Counted from the stretch's first letter, positions 1 to 11,639 are shown. The stretch is 64,000 nucleotides of DNA from Sophora flavescens (GCA_030762895.1 CM061070.1:105983054-106047053); one strand, 5' to 3'. The notes: a model not told the origin generated them from the letters alone. Translations and numbers: made by a program.

Positions 1-627
1 AAAAAAAAAACTCCCTCAAAAAAAAAAAAAAAAAAAGAAGAAAGAAAGAAGAAGAAAAAAATCAAGGCAAGCGCTCAACAGAAATCAATTATGAACGAAT
101 GTACTAACATTACGTAGAGCTCTAAAATGAATTGAACAATAGTTGTCATAAAAGAATCCCAAAAGCACTTTACTCAAAACACTAATTACAAAATGATTGC
201 AAGAAAATCATGTAACATGAGAAACTTTGGCAGAAGAAAAATTGAGAAACACACGAAGAACAAAAACAAAAAAACGCGATACACAACACAACTGTCAACA
301 AAAACAGAAAAACATTCATACAAATTCACCATTAAGACATTAACCAAACAAGGATGACCAATACTACAACCAGAGAATCCAAAAAAAAAATAAAAATAAC
401 AATGACAACATTACAAACCAACCCACAAGTTTATATATACAGAATTTCTCTCATCAATCCAACAAGAATTATATATAAAAAAATAATAAAATCCTCAACA
501 TTGCACAGAAAATAAAAAGAAAAAATTATGATGATATGTATTTGATAAAATCTACATTAGTCAAACAAACACAACGAATGAAGAAACATATAAAAAAAAT
601 AGAGAAGACAATGAAAAGGCAGCACAC

Positions 628-764
628 CCGCATGGATCACAGAGGTGAGACCAACTGCCACTCATAAGCTGCCAGCCATATCTGACGATGGTTGTCTCAT
701 AATTGCAGTGTAAGCAGCGGATGATGAACTTGGTGTTGCGTCTGTATGAGGAAGCAGCAGCCAT
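628..764 (-). CDS. Exon 1 of a second VAL-like B3 gene (paralogue running out of the window)
   Basis: The exon encodes 45 residues plus two bases. It starts MAAASSYRRN and ends in LCDPC, the first half of the Cys-rich zinc-finger module of VAL/HSI2-family B3 repressors (C17, C20, C42, C45). The donor GG|GTGTGC is conserved with the second copy at 61,502–61,638, from which it differs at about five residues. The remaining exons would lie left of position 1, so this is a partial gene at the window edge. An in-frame upstream extension to about 893 is open in both copies. I chose the internal ATG because family members begin close to the first Cys pair. Whether the paralogue is functional cannot be judged here. 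Confidence 0.75.
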
Positions 765-992
765 TTGAAGTTTTTGAGAGGAGACAAACACAAAAGAAAA
801 TACTTGAGAGAGACAGTGAATGAGAGTGAGTGACACAAACAAAACCTGACTTTTGTTTTTGAGAAATATAACGTCCTCATGCTGACGAGACACATTAATT
901 ATTTTATTAATTTTTTTTTTGTACTCTTGTGATAGTGCGAAGTATCAATTGTTAACAGTGATCAATCTTCGTGGAGGAACATGACGGCCAAC

Positions 993-1092
993 CAATTTTT
1001 TACATCCGGAAAAGTCAGAATTCGAACCTCTAACCAATTACTTAATAAGAGGCTCATGCCCTTACCACTTGGACCGACCTAAGTTAGTATTT
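993..1092 (-). mobile_element. tRNA-derived SINE, present only in copy 1
   Basis: Read on the minus strand, the segment starts with a tRNA-like A-box region (GTCCAAGTGGTAAGG) and a B-box-like GGTTCGAATTC. It ends in an A-rich tail, seen as a T run on the plus strand. The matching site in the other copy (about 61,830) runs directly from CCAACCAATTTT to ATCATTTTATT with nothing between, so the insertion followed the duplication. The short flanking duplication (about ATTTT) is ambiguous because of the T run. Confidence 0.65.
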
Positions 1093-1230
1093 TATCATTT
1101 TATTATTCTAATATAGATGAAGTTAGATATGTTCCTCCACGTCGGATTTCAAATTTCATCATGTCTTCATCGACAATCATAGTCCTATATTATGCATTCA
1201 AAAGTCATAATTTATTTTGACTTTAAAACA

Positions 1231-1501
1231 CACTCCCTCCGATCTTATATATAAAAAATAAATATATATTTTTTTGGTCCTAAAAGAAACATGTATCAAT
1301 TTTGATAAATATTAAATGTTAATTTTTAATTTTATCCTCATTTATAATATGATTTATATTTACGAGATAGTATCAGCTTTCCATACAAGGGATATTTTTG
1401 TAAATTTATATAAATATTAATTACAATTAACTTATTTCAATGCATTTTCTTGATCTGTGTGGTTTAGGGTTTTGTTTCTTATAATAGGACCAGAGGGAGT
1501 A
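1231..1501. mobile_element. Stowaway-like MITE (copy 1)
   Basis: The terminal inverted repeats begin with ACTCCCTCCG and end with AGAGGGAGTA, about 270 bp apart, with TATATA-rich sub-ends. These CTCCCTCCG termini are typical of plant Tc1/mariner-derived Stowaway MITEs. There is no ORF. The same element sits at 61,972–62,240, so it predates the segmental duplication. Confidence 0.6.
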
Positions 1502-2072
1502 TCATAGGACTATGATCTTAGATATGGAGAAAGAATGAAGAGAAATTAGATGGAGAAAAATCCATTTTCGGATGGGTTGCTTTTTTTTTAATACGGATGT
1601 ATGAGCCTGTCTATTATGAATTAAAAAAATAATTTGATATTCAATAATTTAGAGATTATATTTTGGAGATTTTAAAAAAAAAGCTGAAGTTGTTTTGTAT
1701 TTGTTTACAATTATAAAAATTATTTTTAAAAATAATTAGTGATTTTAAGTATTTTTTTTTTCAAAAGCTAATGAAAATGAAAGTAGCTTTTCATTTTAAC
1801 CATAAAAATGATTTCATTTTCATTAAAAATGATTTTTTTATTACAATTAAAGATGCTTTTTTACTTTAAAAAAGGTAAATTTTCATAAAATAATATGTAA
1901 TAAACACCCTCTGTACGAGGTCACGTGAAATACTCACAATTTTAAAATAATAACACCAATACTAAAAAAAACATATATTTATTCAATTTTTATAAAATCA
2001 GTCAAAATAAACAAAAAAATTATTATTTTATAAATATATTGTGGATTACAATTTAAAAAAAATTCCATGTCA

Positions 2073-2104
<32 letters not shown>
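2073..2104. repeat. (TA)n microsatellite
   Basis: A pure TA dinucleotide run of about 16 units. The equivalent run in the other copy (near 62,817–62,830) is much shorter, so it has changed length since the duplication. Confidence 0.9.
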
Positions 2105-2108
<4 letters not shown>

Positions 2109-2394
2109 AATGTAAACACTTTAAATTAATATTTTTACTAATCCTTATTTAATAAGAAGTAAACTGTTAAATGTATCACAACAACCTAAAAAATTAATAA
2201 TTTTTTTTAAAATATTGATAAACATTTAATAAAAGGTAATGAATACTCTCCATCAATATCTAACTGAAAACCATATACTTATTTAATTTTATAAAATAAG
2301 TCACAATAAACTAATTTTATTATTTTATAAATACACTGTTGATTAAAATTTAAATTCTTTCCATGTAAGCATAAATATAGATAACAATATTAGT

Positions 2395-2575
2395 ATATGG
2401 TTCGTCCGAGTGGTAAGAAGCTCGGCCCCTTAAACAAACAGTTAGGGGGTTTAACTCCTGATTATTGTGTATGGAGAACACCTGATTGGGAGGGGACAAC
2501 CCTTAAATGTCGTCCGAGTCCCCTGATGGAGATTAGTCACTAGTTACGAGGGTGACTACTTCGTACAAATAACAT
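2395..2575 (+). mobile_element. tRNA-derived SINE-like element (copy 1)
   Basis: It starts with a tRNA-like GTCCGAGTGGTAAGAAGCTC (A-box region of a Ser/Leu-type tRNA) and has a B-box-like GGGTTTAACTCC about 40 bp downstream. The body ends with AGTTACGAGGGTGACTACTTCGTAC. The same element is at 63,124–63,304, so it was inserted before the duplication. The tRNA relation is read from the box motifs only. Confidence 0.55.
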
Positions 2576-2831
2576 TATTATAAAAAAACTATAGATAAAA
2601 ATAAAAATAAATAAATAAATACTTTAAATTAATTAATATTTTTCATAAAAAGTAAACCGGTAAATATATCATAACTTTAAAAAAATTAATACTTTTTCAA
2701 AATAACGATAAATAATTAAACATTTAATAAAAGGTAATGAATACTCTTTCATAAATATCTAAATATAAATGTTAATAAATGTTATACCTTTTTATTAAGA
2801 ATTAAAAAATATTGAAAAGATGTTATACAAA

Positions 2832-2990
2832 GGATCTGTTTGGATTGGCTTATCAACAGCTTATTCGGACTTATCTACTGACAAAATTACTTATAAAATT
2901 GTTTGGGAGAGTTTATTACAAGAGCTTATGACACTCCCATAAGCTATTTATAGCTTATTTTTACAAGCTTCGGTGACAACCTTATGATAT
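2832..2990. mobile_element. MITE-like fragment at the duplication breakpoint
   Basis: The sequence begins GGATCTGTTTGGATTGGCTTATC and is rich in AGCTTAT / ATAAGCT motifs that can fold back, as in non-autonomous plant DNA elements starting with TGTTTGGAT. The copy at 63,452–63,600 shows the same start. The two copies lose similarity within it, at about 2,972 and 63,596, so the element straddles the right breakpoint. The superfamily (possibly hAT) is a guess. Confidence 0.4.
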
Positions 2991-3229
2991 AGCTTGTGCG
3001 GAGCTTGTTGCTCACTTAAATTTAATTTCTGTGTTTTTTTATCCGAACTCGATTCCGTGTGAGTCCACTTTAACATTTTATTTTTATATTAGTGAAACCC
3101 TTGCGTAATTGCGTTGGCCAGCTTCCTCTTTGCTTCAAGGCAAAAACCCTTGGCTTTTTTTTCCAAAGTGAACCACTTTTAGAAACTATATACCAAAATA
3201 ACCTCCTTTTGAAACAATTCACCAAACTA

Positions 3230-3470
3230 ACCTACTTTTAAATAAAAAATTATTTTTTAGTGGCGCCAGTTTGACTAGCGCCATTGAATTGTTGACCTGC
3301 CACGTGGCAGGTCATGATTGGTCAGAAAAATTTGCAAAAAAAAATTAAAAATAAAATTTTGACGAAAAAAAGGTAAGCGCCACGTGAAGCACTCTGGTGG
3401 AGTGGTGCCAATTTGACTGGCGCCATTGACCTGCCATGTGGCAGCTCCTAATTGGTCCGTCAGTTCTTTT
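3230..3470. repeat. GCGCCA-motif duplicated module, unclassified
   Basis: Two imperfect copies of a module made of GTGGCGCCA, then TTTGACT, then GGCGCCATTG, then a CCACGTGGCAG palindrome (CATG variant in the second copy). They start near 3,260 and 3,395. The region just upstream (about 3,150–3,240) has CAAAGTGAACCACTTTT. I see no coding potential. It is probably part of an unclassified DNA transposon that also includes the adjacent AT-rich foldback. Confidence 0.4.
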
Positions 3471-3479
3471 TGAAAAAAA

Positions 3480-4500
3480 TTTTAAAAAAAGGTTTTTCTG
3501 ATTAAAAATAGTTTTTAAAAAATAAAACTAGATTATTAATTAATTAATATAATTCTATTAATAAATTTTATCGTTATTTAATTATACTAATAATATAATT
3601 AATAATTAATTAATACAAATTAAATTTTATCATTATATAATTATACTAATTAATAATATACTAATTTTAAAATACAATTATACCAATTAAAAGGTTTTCT
3701 GATTAAAAAAATTAAAATAAAGAAAATAAAATTAGATTTTTAATTAATTAATATAATTCTATTAATACATAATTATCATTATATAATTAGACTAATTAAT
3801 AATAATATACTAATTTTAAAATACAATTATACCAATTAAAAGGTTTTCTGGTTAAAAAAAGAAAATTATATTATTAGTATTATTAATTAATATAATTATA
3901 TTATTAAATTTTATCATTATATAATTATACTAATTAATAATACTAATAATACAATTAATAATTAATTAAAACCAATTAGATTTTATCATTATATAATTAT
4001 ACTAATTAATAATAACATACTAATTTTAAAATACAAGTATACCAATTAAAATATTTAATTGCTATTAATTAATTATTAATTATATTATTAGTATTATTAA
4101 TTATTATAATTATATAATAATAATTAGGCATTAATAGAATTATATTAATTAATTAATGATCTAATTTTATATTCTTTATTTTAATTTTTTTAACCAGAAA
4201 ACCTTTTAATTGGTATAATTGTATTTTAAAATTAGTATATTATTATTAATCAATATAATTATATAATGATAAAATTTAATTGGTATTAATTAATTATTAA
4301 TTATAATATTAGTATTATTAATTAGTATAATTATATAATGATAAAATATATTAATAGTATTATATTAATTAATTAATAATCTAATTTTATTTTCTTTCTT
4401 TATTTTTTTAACCCAAAAACCTTTTAATTGGTATAATTGTATTTTAAAATTAGTATATTATTATTAATTAGCATAATTATATAATGATAAAATTTAATTG
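3480..4500. repeat. AT-rich foldback made of imperfect tandem units in opposite orientations
   Basis: Units containing AATACAATTATACCAATTAA and GGTTTTCTGRTTAAAA appear in forward orientation near 3,660, 3,815 and 4,030. They appear in reverse complement (AATTGGTATAATTGTATTTT) near 4,207 and 4,427. The centre is near 4,060. The DNA could form a hairpin of about 1 kb. It has no ORF and is cut on the right by the copia LTR fragment that starts at 4,505. Confidence 0.7.
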
Positions 4501-4504
4501 GTAT

Positions 4505-4963
4505 TGTTAAGTCTCTAAAATGTCTGATGTGCATTTCCCTAAGTTTTGATGAGAACTAAACATTGGTTAATGATTTAATTAACCTTCATATTGGTTGCTA
4601 ACCTGTCTATCTAGTGTGCAGATTAAAACTGTAAGAATCACATGTCCAATAAAGTGATAAAAGGGGGCATCCAATAAAGTGATATAAGTGCTCGTCCAAT
4701 AAAGTAATGAAGCCCCTCGTCTACTAAGGTGATGAAGCACTCGTCTACTAAAGTAGTAAAAGAGCTCGCCCACTAAAATAGCGAAAAGTTCGGCCCATCG
4801 GAGTGATATATAGAAGTGCTCGCCCACTAGAGTAATAAGCGCCCGTCTCATCGAAGTGATAAAAGTGCTCGTCCACTGAGGTATCAGAAGCACTCGTCCA
4901 CACAAGTCTTTGGACTTGTTAAGTCCTTAATGAGAAGCTCCGTCCAATGACGTGGCATATGGA
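4505..4963 (+). mobile_element. Copia array: 5' LTR fragment
   Basis: The first ~459 bp of a SIRE-like Ty1/copia LTR. It starts TGTTAAGTCTCTAAAATGTC and matches the LTR that starts at 20,949. It contains a minisatellite of about 25 bp units (CTCGTCCACTAAAGTAGYAR-type). At about 4,963 the LTR match (ACGTGGCATATGGA) stops, and the next bases already code for RNase H, so the rest of the LTR and most of the internal region are deleted. Confidence 0.8.
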
Positions 4964-5223
4964 TTAGTGGGATATTGTGATGCTGATTTGCTGGAGACAG
5001 AATAGAAAGAAAAAGCATCAGTGGAGGATGTCACTTCATTGGAGCAAGTTTAGTCTCATGGTCAAGAAAGAGGCAGACAACCATTGCCCTGTCTACTGCT
5101 GAAGCAGAATACATCTCTGCTGCTAGTTGCTGCTCTCAACTCTTATGGGTGAAACATCAACTTGAGGATTACTCTATTTATGAACATAACATATCCGTAT
5201 GGTGTGATAATTCCAGTGCTATA
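4964..5223 (+). pseudogene. Copia RNase H fragment, 5' part
   Basis: Translation gives the copia RNase H core, including SGGCHFIGA, SWSRKRQTTIALSTAEAEYI, LLWVKHQL and WCDNSSAI. A one-base deletion near 4,985 disrupts the GYCDADFAGD-type start. The domain is cut after NSSAI by insertion G and resumes at 20,268. It is a relic of a SIRE-like copia polyprotein and cannot act alone because protease, integrase and RT are absent. Confidence 0.85.
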
Positions 5224-5572
5224 TGCGACATCCTAATCTAGGGTCATCACACTACTACCCAAGAACGGAAATTAAATTATTAACGCTGGTTACTTTCGGA
5301 AAATATACTTATAAGAGACTTTTTCTTTACAAAAATAGTGCTGAAATTTTTTTTTTCTTAACATAATACCATTGCAAACATAGGAGATAACAAAAGAGCC
5401 CTCACGAGTATAGGCTATTCTCCATCAAACTAAGCAAAGAAAATAAAGAGATATATACACATCAGCAACAAGTAGTTCAGAACCACATTCAAAAACTTAT
5501 GGCTCTCTGAAGCCAGATCAAAACTGTCAAGACTCACTACCCCAAAAACTCTACCTAAAGCTCATCAAGCTA

Positions 5573-6055
5573 CTAAAACCCATTGGGAAGATCATGATGA
5601 TCAATCCCGCCTACAACTGACGAATATGACGATGATGCCTCCGCTACAGCTGTATCATCAGAAGAATCCTCATCATCAACCGCAGGAGGTTGAAACTCGG
5701 GATCGTCCTCAATGTATTCCTCCGGATCTTCCTCCCCCTCATCTAACTCCACTTCATCAGGAGGTTGCTCAGGTCCTAATATCTGAAGAGGATGTGGTTG
5801 AGGCGGATCCATCAATCCGTGCTCTTCCAATTACTGTAGGTAAAGCCAAACTGGAGGTAGAGATACCTCGACCGTCTCCACTACGTGAATTCTCTGTTGT
5901 GGTCCTTCCTCTATTGTTCCGATAACTTCTCTACTCGAGCCATGGTAGGTGGCGCTGAGTGCCCCAAGATTAATCTCCCAGGCACCACCATATTGCGCAC
6001 GATCAAAAGTGATTGTTCGGACCCTCGATTGTACCAAGGGTATGTCTAGGTCCAT
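5573..6055 (-). pseudogene. Unrecognised acidic ORF in insertion G, one in-frame stop
   Basis: A minus-strand frame of about 160 codons is open except for a single TAA near 5,831–5,833. The first part reads LDIPLVQSRVRTITFDRAQ and the second is very acidic (GEEDPEEYIEDDPEF, DDEDSSDD). A good acceptor (ATATTCAG) precedes the ATG at 6,055, so it could be a downstream exon. I do not recognise a domain. It may be an LTR-borne ORF of this element or captured host sequence. Confidence 0.3.
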
Positions 6056-6846
6056 CTGAATATGTAAGAGTGAGAAACCAATACATGGATCTTACTCAAT
6101 AACTACATACTAGCCACCACATAAACACATCAACATTTACCAAATATCAACATTCATAAACAAATAGTTTATCAGTGGGTTCAACACCCCACACATCATC
6201 CATCAAAATTATGCATGACACTTCATATTCATCATCTAATTTTCGTCCTAATATCATGAGATATCCCAACATAATATGAGTTGATCAGACTCCATAGCCA
6301 CACTGGCTAACTTGGCACTCTGCCAATAGGTGCGCAACCTCTTCCCATCCACACAGGCACACAAGGCCAGGCACACAAGACCATTAACATTGCTAATGTC
6401 CACACTCAGGGCACCAATAGCAAGTAAGATGGGGTCTCCATGTCCTCACTAGGCACATGAGATAAATGCATATCGGAATTACCTTTCGTCGCTGGTAATT
6501 AATGCATCAAACCACAAACCACAGGCACGTCTGCCAAATGCATGTAAAACACTTTTGTTTTGTTCTTTTCTTTGTGTTCAATCTTTCTTTGCCGAAGCTC
6601 AAAATGGCTTACGACTCACATAGTTTTAAAACACTTTTAAAACTTTCATTACAACACAGGACCTCACTGTCCGAGTGCTCAATCACGACACCTCTCGACC
6701 GATGCACCAGTCTTAGGTTCGTGGTACTAGAAAACATCTTCAATGTTTCAACACGGTATACCTCACGTATACGGTATAGGCCCTCAAAGTCCAAATGACT
6801 GAGTCCATCACAACACAGAACATTAGTACCCCGACGTCTCGGTTAC

Positions 6847-8245
6847 TGATGCGTAATTTTTAAGGATATAAAGGCAAGTGCACCTCGTCGCAATCAAGTA
6901 ATACGGTGGTGAGACCGGTTATCGTATTCTCAGGGATCGGATGTCAATTACCAATTCGCAAACTCAACAACTATCTAGACTAAACTAAAGTATGAGAGAT
7001 TAAACAGAAAATAAAGAAATAAAATATTTTTGGTCTTTTGGGAATTTTATCGAACACTTGGTATGCAAACAGAGATGTGGCTAAGATTGTTAGGGTTAGA
7101 CTACACTAATCCTCCCTTAATTGCAATGAAATGATTATCAACACAAGCACTACTTCAATTATGACAATCAAGCCTTTTCTAAAATACTCAAGCCTAATGT
7201 CTTAGGTGCATTGAGCCTAAAACCCCAAATTAAACCCTAATTCCTTAGGTGGAATAACCTGAGATTTTGCATTAAGTCAAGACTTATAAGATTGCAAGCA
7301 TTCAACACCTATGTCTAGATTCTTGAACTACTTGGCATATGATTCATGAGCATGCCTTAACACCAACCTTCCAGTCATCTATCAAAGCAACATATCATTC
7401 CTATGGGTAGCTAATCCAAGGAAAGCATTAAGCACAGAATCACATACTCATAAAGAAATAGAGACTTGCATTAAAACACCAAATCAAATATAAACAAGTT
7501 CAGAAAAGCTACATCTAACCCCAACAATGGGGGATTAGTTACTCATATTTACAGAAAACCAAACCAGGGAAATAGGAGAAAAGGAGAGGAGAGACTCCAT
7601 GGGAGCTTTCCTTCTTCTTCACAGCAACCCCTCTCAGCAACTCCCCTCTAGGGTCGAAACCCTAGCTCAGCCGCAGCCTCCAAGTCCCCAAGAGCTCTCT
7701 CCACCAAAAGCTCCCAAAAACTGCTCTAAAACAGCAACTTATACCAATCAGATCTGCGCGCGTTCGCGAGGCGAATGTTAAAAATCTGCATTCAGAGAAT
7801 TGAACTCTCGCGAGGCGAGAGTTTCTTCGCGACGCGAGACCGAAAGGTTTTTCTTTAATACGCCCGTGAGGAGCATCAGGGCCTGGGCGTGATGGCTTCT
7901 GTTTCCAGACTCGCGAGGTGAGACATGGGTTCGCGAGGCGAACCAGAAAGGCTTGCATTTTCTCCAACAGTCAGCTTTCAGGGTCGCGGGGCGAATCCAG
8001 GCTCGCGGGGCGAATCTCCAGAATTCTGCTTGGCTCAATTTCTTCTCTTTTCAAGCTCTATTTCATCCAAGCATCCATCAAGGCTAATTCTAAGCATTTT
8101 TCCATTGAATTCCTGCAAAACAACACCAAAACCACCTTATCTGTTCCAAAGGAAAAACTAACCAAAATCAAACTAAAATGGCCTAACTTATATGCAAATG
8201 CATGCAGAAATGTACATGGAAAATGAGGTGAAATCACACTCATCA
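6847..8245 (-). repeat. Element A, 3' LTR
   Basis: 1,399 bp, TGATGAG…GCATCA in element orientation. It is bordered internally by the polypurine tract AGCTTGGGGTGATT (minus strand of about 8,246–8,259). It carries GC-rich palindromic units (TCGCGAGGCGA-type) at about 7,755–8,015 in otherwise AT-rich sequence. Confidence 0.85.
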
Positions 8246-9944
8246 AATCACCCCAAGCTTAAGACTTTGCTTGTCCTCAAGCAAAAACTAAGGCCAGAAG
8301 AGATAAACAGTCAAAGCATGGATAGTGAACCAAGAACCCGAGTAAATACTAATCCAAGTAATAGGCAATTCAAACACTTCAGCAAGAGACAATCAATTCA
8401 AGTCCAATTAGAGGCTTAGGTTCCTTAGACTCATATTCTCATTGATTTGGGCACTCTTTCTCACATGAAGCTCACCCCAAGCTTGTTCATTTGCTTGGTT
8501 CTCTTTCTACCTCACTCAAGTGTTTAGGGGATAAGACATTTCGCTCAATTTTCCTCAAGGAATGAATCCTACCATAGGCTTGACTATCAACCACATCTCT
8601 ACTTTATTAATGAAAACAATTAAGAATCAAGAGGTCTTTTCTTTGGTTGTAACATGGCCATGGGATTAATCGTTAGGTGGGGATAACAAGAAAAGGACAT
8701 TCCAAAAGGCTACATAAACATCAAGCATTGCAAACATGACCTTCTAAAATACCTTCTTGGGTTTTTAACTTATTTTTCCACCTTTCTTTTCTTTCTTTTT
8801 CTTTTTATTTCTCACTTTTCTTTTTGTCATCCCCTTCTCTATTTATTTTTCTTTTTTTTTCTTTTCTTTTATTTGGAAAAGGGGAGATTTTTTTCAACTC
8901 AAGAGAATTATTTTTTTTTTCTGATTCTTTCATCCCAAACTTTCAACTACCTTTTTCACCCTTTTGTAATACTTTAGAAGGTCCCTTATCAAGCATATTT
9001 ATAAAAACATTCCAGGGTACCAAGAAAAGCATTTTTTTTTTCTTTCGTAGGCTCAAAATTGGGCAACTAAGGGTAGCATTTCATCATTCAAAGCTCAGAA
9101 GGCCAGAAAAATACCTATTGCCTCAATCATTTTCAAAAATGTTTCCAAAAATTTTTAAGCTTCAAAATGGTTTCAAGTCAAGTTCTAGAGAATAACAAAC
9201 CAAGAGGAATAACACTCTAACACAAAGAATGGGGTAAAATTTTAGTGAGTACCCCTTTGGCTCAAAATCTCACATTTTAGTTCAGAATCAATGAAAAACA
9301 CAAATCCTTAGAACCAGATGCTAATTATCAACTATCCAAGATTATCTCAAACATTTTTATTTGCAGCCATATCACAAGAATAACAAATTGGGTTCAACAA
9401 TTCACTATCACAATTTATTTGGCACTTAGTTCTCACAATTGGGTGCAAAATCTAAACAAGGGCAATCTAATAGTGTGATCATGCAAAGCTATCATGCAAA
9501 ACTATATGAATGCAACATGCCAAATGCAAAATATGAACATATGCAAAAATACCCCTCTACCCCAAGCTTAAAAATTTACATTGTCCCCAATGTAAACAAT
9601 CAAGTTGGAGAAAGGAGAAGAAAAAGAAAATAAAACAGAAAATTGGAACGGCTTACCGAGGCGGTAACAAGTGTTGGTTAACATTCCAGTCAGAAACTGC
9701 CTGAGAATTGGGTGCTTTTTCTTGTCATCTTGCTCTTCCCTTCCTTCTTTCCCTGAAATTACTTGGCAATTTTATTAGTAAAAGAAAACTCTTGATCTTC
9801 TCAAATTATTCAAGAGTTTAAAATCAAAAATCAAATCTAACTAAACAAAAAGGAAAAAAGGAAAAAGGAAAAAGGAAAAGAAAAATTGGGTTGCCTCCCA
9901 ATAAGCACTTCTTTAATGTCACTAGCTTGACTTATTGAAAAGCA
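8246..9944 (-). other. Element A, internal 3' region, non-coding
   Basis: No convincing coding sequence. It has long T-rich and A-rich tracts and short low-complexity ORFs. The segment 9,550–9,590 (ACCCCAAGCTTAAA…TTGTCCCCAATGTAAAC) and the GGTTGCCTCCCAATAAGC at about 9,890 are shared with element B. The latter is the reverse of a GGGAGGCAACCCA motif found in many Athila-like elements. Confidence 0.6.
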
Positions 9945-10610
9945 TCACCTGGCTCCTCCTCCCGGATCAAATGGAAATTGGGATGGTGATTGTAGCAGTA
10001 AAATAACTTTATTCTCAATTCCACCCAGCCATTGGGTGGAAATTCCATTGACCTTTACAATTATAAACTCACTTCCTCTCGGGTCAAGTGGAATTTTCAA
10101 GAGGAAGTGTGACATACAAGTGGAAGGGGCTAACTTACAAGTATCCACACATGCATGCAAGCCAACATAATTATTTAATGCAGTAAAATCAGATTGCTCA
10201 GCATGCATGGTGGAGGGAATGCTTTCCAAATGCCCTGCCTCCTCACTTGTTGTTTCCCAAGGATTTGTGGAAGGTAATCCCTCTTGTTGTGGTTTACTCA
10301 CCACCACCACTTCATTTTCAATTTGATCCATTCCCAAAACCAGATTTTTCTCAAATTCTACTTCATGTGGCTCTATGGGAATCATACATGGTGGTGGGGG
10401 TGGTAAATATGACAAAAAGGTTTCCCAATCCTCCTCGGAGTATATATATATAAGCTCACCAGTCATAGGATCGACTCGTGATGGGATGTTATGAGATAGA
10501 GAAAACTCCTCGAAGAATTCTCCCAAATTTATATCATCTTCCCAACACAAGTAGTCCTCCAAAACATGACTGGAAGCTTCCTCATCAGGTGGATAATAAA
10601 AATTTTTCAT
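9945..10610 (-). CDS. Element A orphan ORF, 221 aa, unknown function
   Basis: The ORF starts about 120 bp inside the PBS, where gag would normally begin. The start codon was chosen by match to the ORF of element B; an upstream in-frame ATG at 10,667 has no equivalent there. The protein is acidic, has a run of five prolines near residue 70, and ends with LLLQSPSQFPFDPGG. I see no zinc knuckle, protease motif, signal peptide or membrane segment. It is collinear with the 217 aa ORF of element B and differs by a 4-residue in-frame indel plus scattered substitutions. Both frames are uninterrupted. Function is unknown; it could be a captured, de novo or strongly diverged gag-leader protein. Confidence 0.6.
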   Translation of the reverse strand: MKNFYYPPDEEASSHVLEDYLCWEDDINLGEFFEEFSLSHNIPSRVDPMTGELIYIYSEEDWETFLSYLPPPPPCMIPIEPHEVEFEKNLVLGMDQIENEVVVVSKPQQEGLPSTNPWETTSEEAGHLESIPSTMHAEQSDFTALNNYVGLHACVDTCKLAPSTCMSHFLLKIPLDPRGSEFIIVKVNGISTQWLGGIENKVILLLQSPSQFPFDPGGGAR

Positions 10611-10729
10611 GATTTTCGTCCATCTTTCAAAAACAGAACTCAAAACAAAAAAATGAAATATACACAAAATTAAAAAAAAATGTCTAAATTAGTTGCCTCA
10701 TTTGTTACTAATGATATTGACAAAGCCAA

Positions 10730-10747
10730 TCCCCGGCAACGGCGCCA
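10730..10747 (-). promoter_or_regulatory. Element A primer-binding site (tRNA-Asp type)
   Basis: The minus strand reads TGGCGCCGTTGCCGGGGA a few bases inside the 5' LTR. This is the usual Athila/Tat-lineage minus-strand primer site for reverse transcription. Confidence 0.85.
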
Positions 10748-11639
10748 AAAACTTGATGCGTAATTTTTAAGGATATAAAGGCAAGTGCACCTCGTCGCAA
10801 TCAAGTAATACGGTGGTGAGACCGGTTATCGTATCCACAGGGATCGGATGTCAATTACCAATTCGCAAACTCAACAACTATCTAGACTAAACTAAAGTAT
10901 GAGAGATTAAACAGAAAATAAAGAAATAAAATATTTTTGGTCTTTTGGGAATTTTATCGAACACATGGTATGCAAACAGAGATGTGGCTAAGATTGTTAG
11001 GGTTAGACTACACTAATCCTCCCTTAATTGCAATGAAATGATTATCAACACAAGCACTGCTTCAATTATGACAATCAAGCCTTTTCTAAAATACTCAAGC
11101 CTAATGTCTTAGGTGCATTGAGCCTAAAACCCCAAATTAAACCCTAATCCCTTAGGTGGAATAACCTGAGATTTTGCATTAAGTCAAGACTTATAAGATT
11201 GCAAGCATTCAACACCTATGTCTAGATTCTTGAACTACTTGGCATATGATTCATGAGCATGCCTTAACACCAACCTTCCAGTCATCTATCAAAGCAACAT
11301 ATCATTCCTATGGGTAGCTAATCCAAGGAAAGCATTAAGCACAGAATCACATACTCATAAAGAAATAGAGACTTGCATTAAAACACCAAATCAAATACAA
11401 ACAAGTTCAGAAAAGCTACATCTAACCCCAACAATGGGGGATTAGTTACTCATATTTACAGAAAACCAAACCAGGGAAATAGGAGAAAAGGAGAGGAGAG
11501 ACTCCATGGGAGCTTTCCTTCTTCTTCACAGCAACCCCTCTCAGCAACTCCCCTCTAGGGTCGAAACCCTAGCTCAGCCGCAGCCTCCAAGTCCCTAAGA
11601 GCTCTCTCCACCAAAAGTTCCCAAAAACTGCTCTAAAAC

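Larger units (their letters stand above)
1..2972. repeat. Segmental duplication, copy 1 (start and upstream of a B3 gene)
   Basis: This stretch aligns in the same orientation with 60,887–63,596. The shared sequence covers part of intron 1, exon 1, the 5' leader and about 2 kb upstream of a VAL-like B3 gene. Similarity is high throughout, with small indels. Copy 1 alone has a SINE near 993–1,092, and about 90 bp near 2,600–2,690 is missing from copy 2. The AT microsatellite is longer here. The left limit is the window edge, so the duplication probably continues left. The right limit falls inside a MITE-like sequence near 2,972. Confidence 0.9.

Noticed and set aside
561..627. Continuation of the exon 1 frame beyond the donor site
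   Set aside because: The residues after CDPCG are low complexity, and the conserved donor plus in-phase exon 2 of the second copy show this is intron.
8824..9195. 123 aa Phe-rich ORF in element A
   Set aside because: It is caused by T-rich low-complexity sequence. The counterpart in B (15,207–14,836) has different breaks and no domain.
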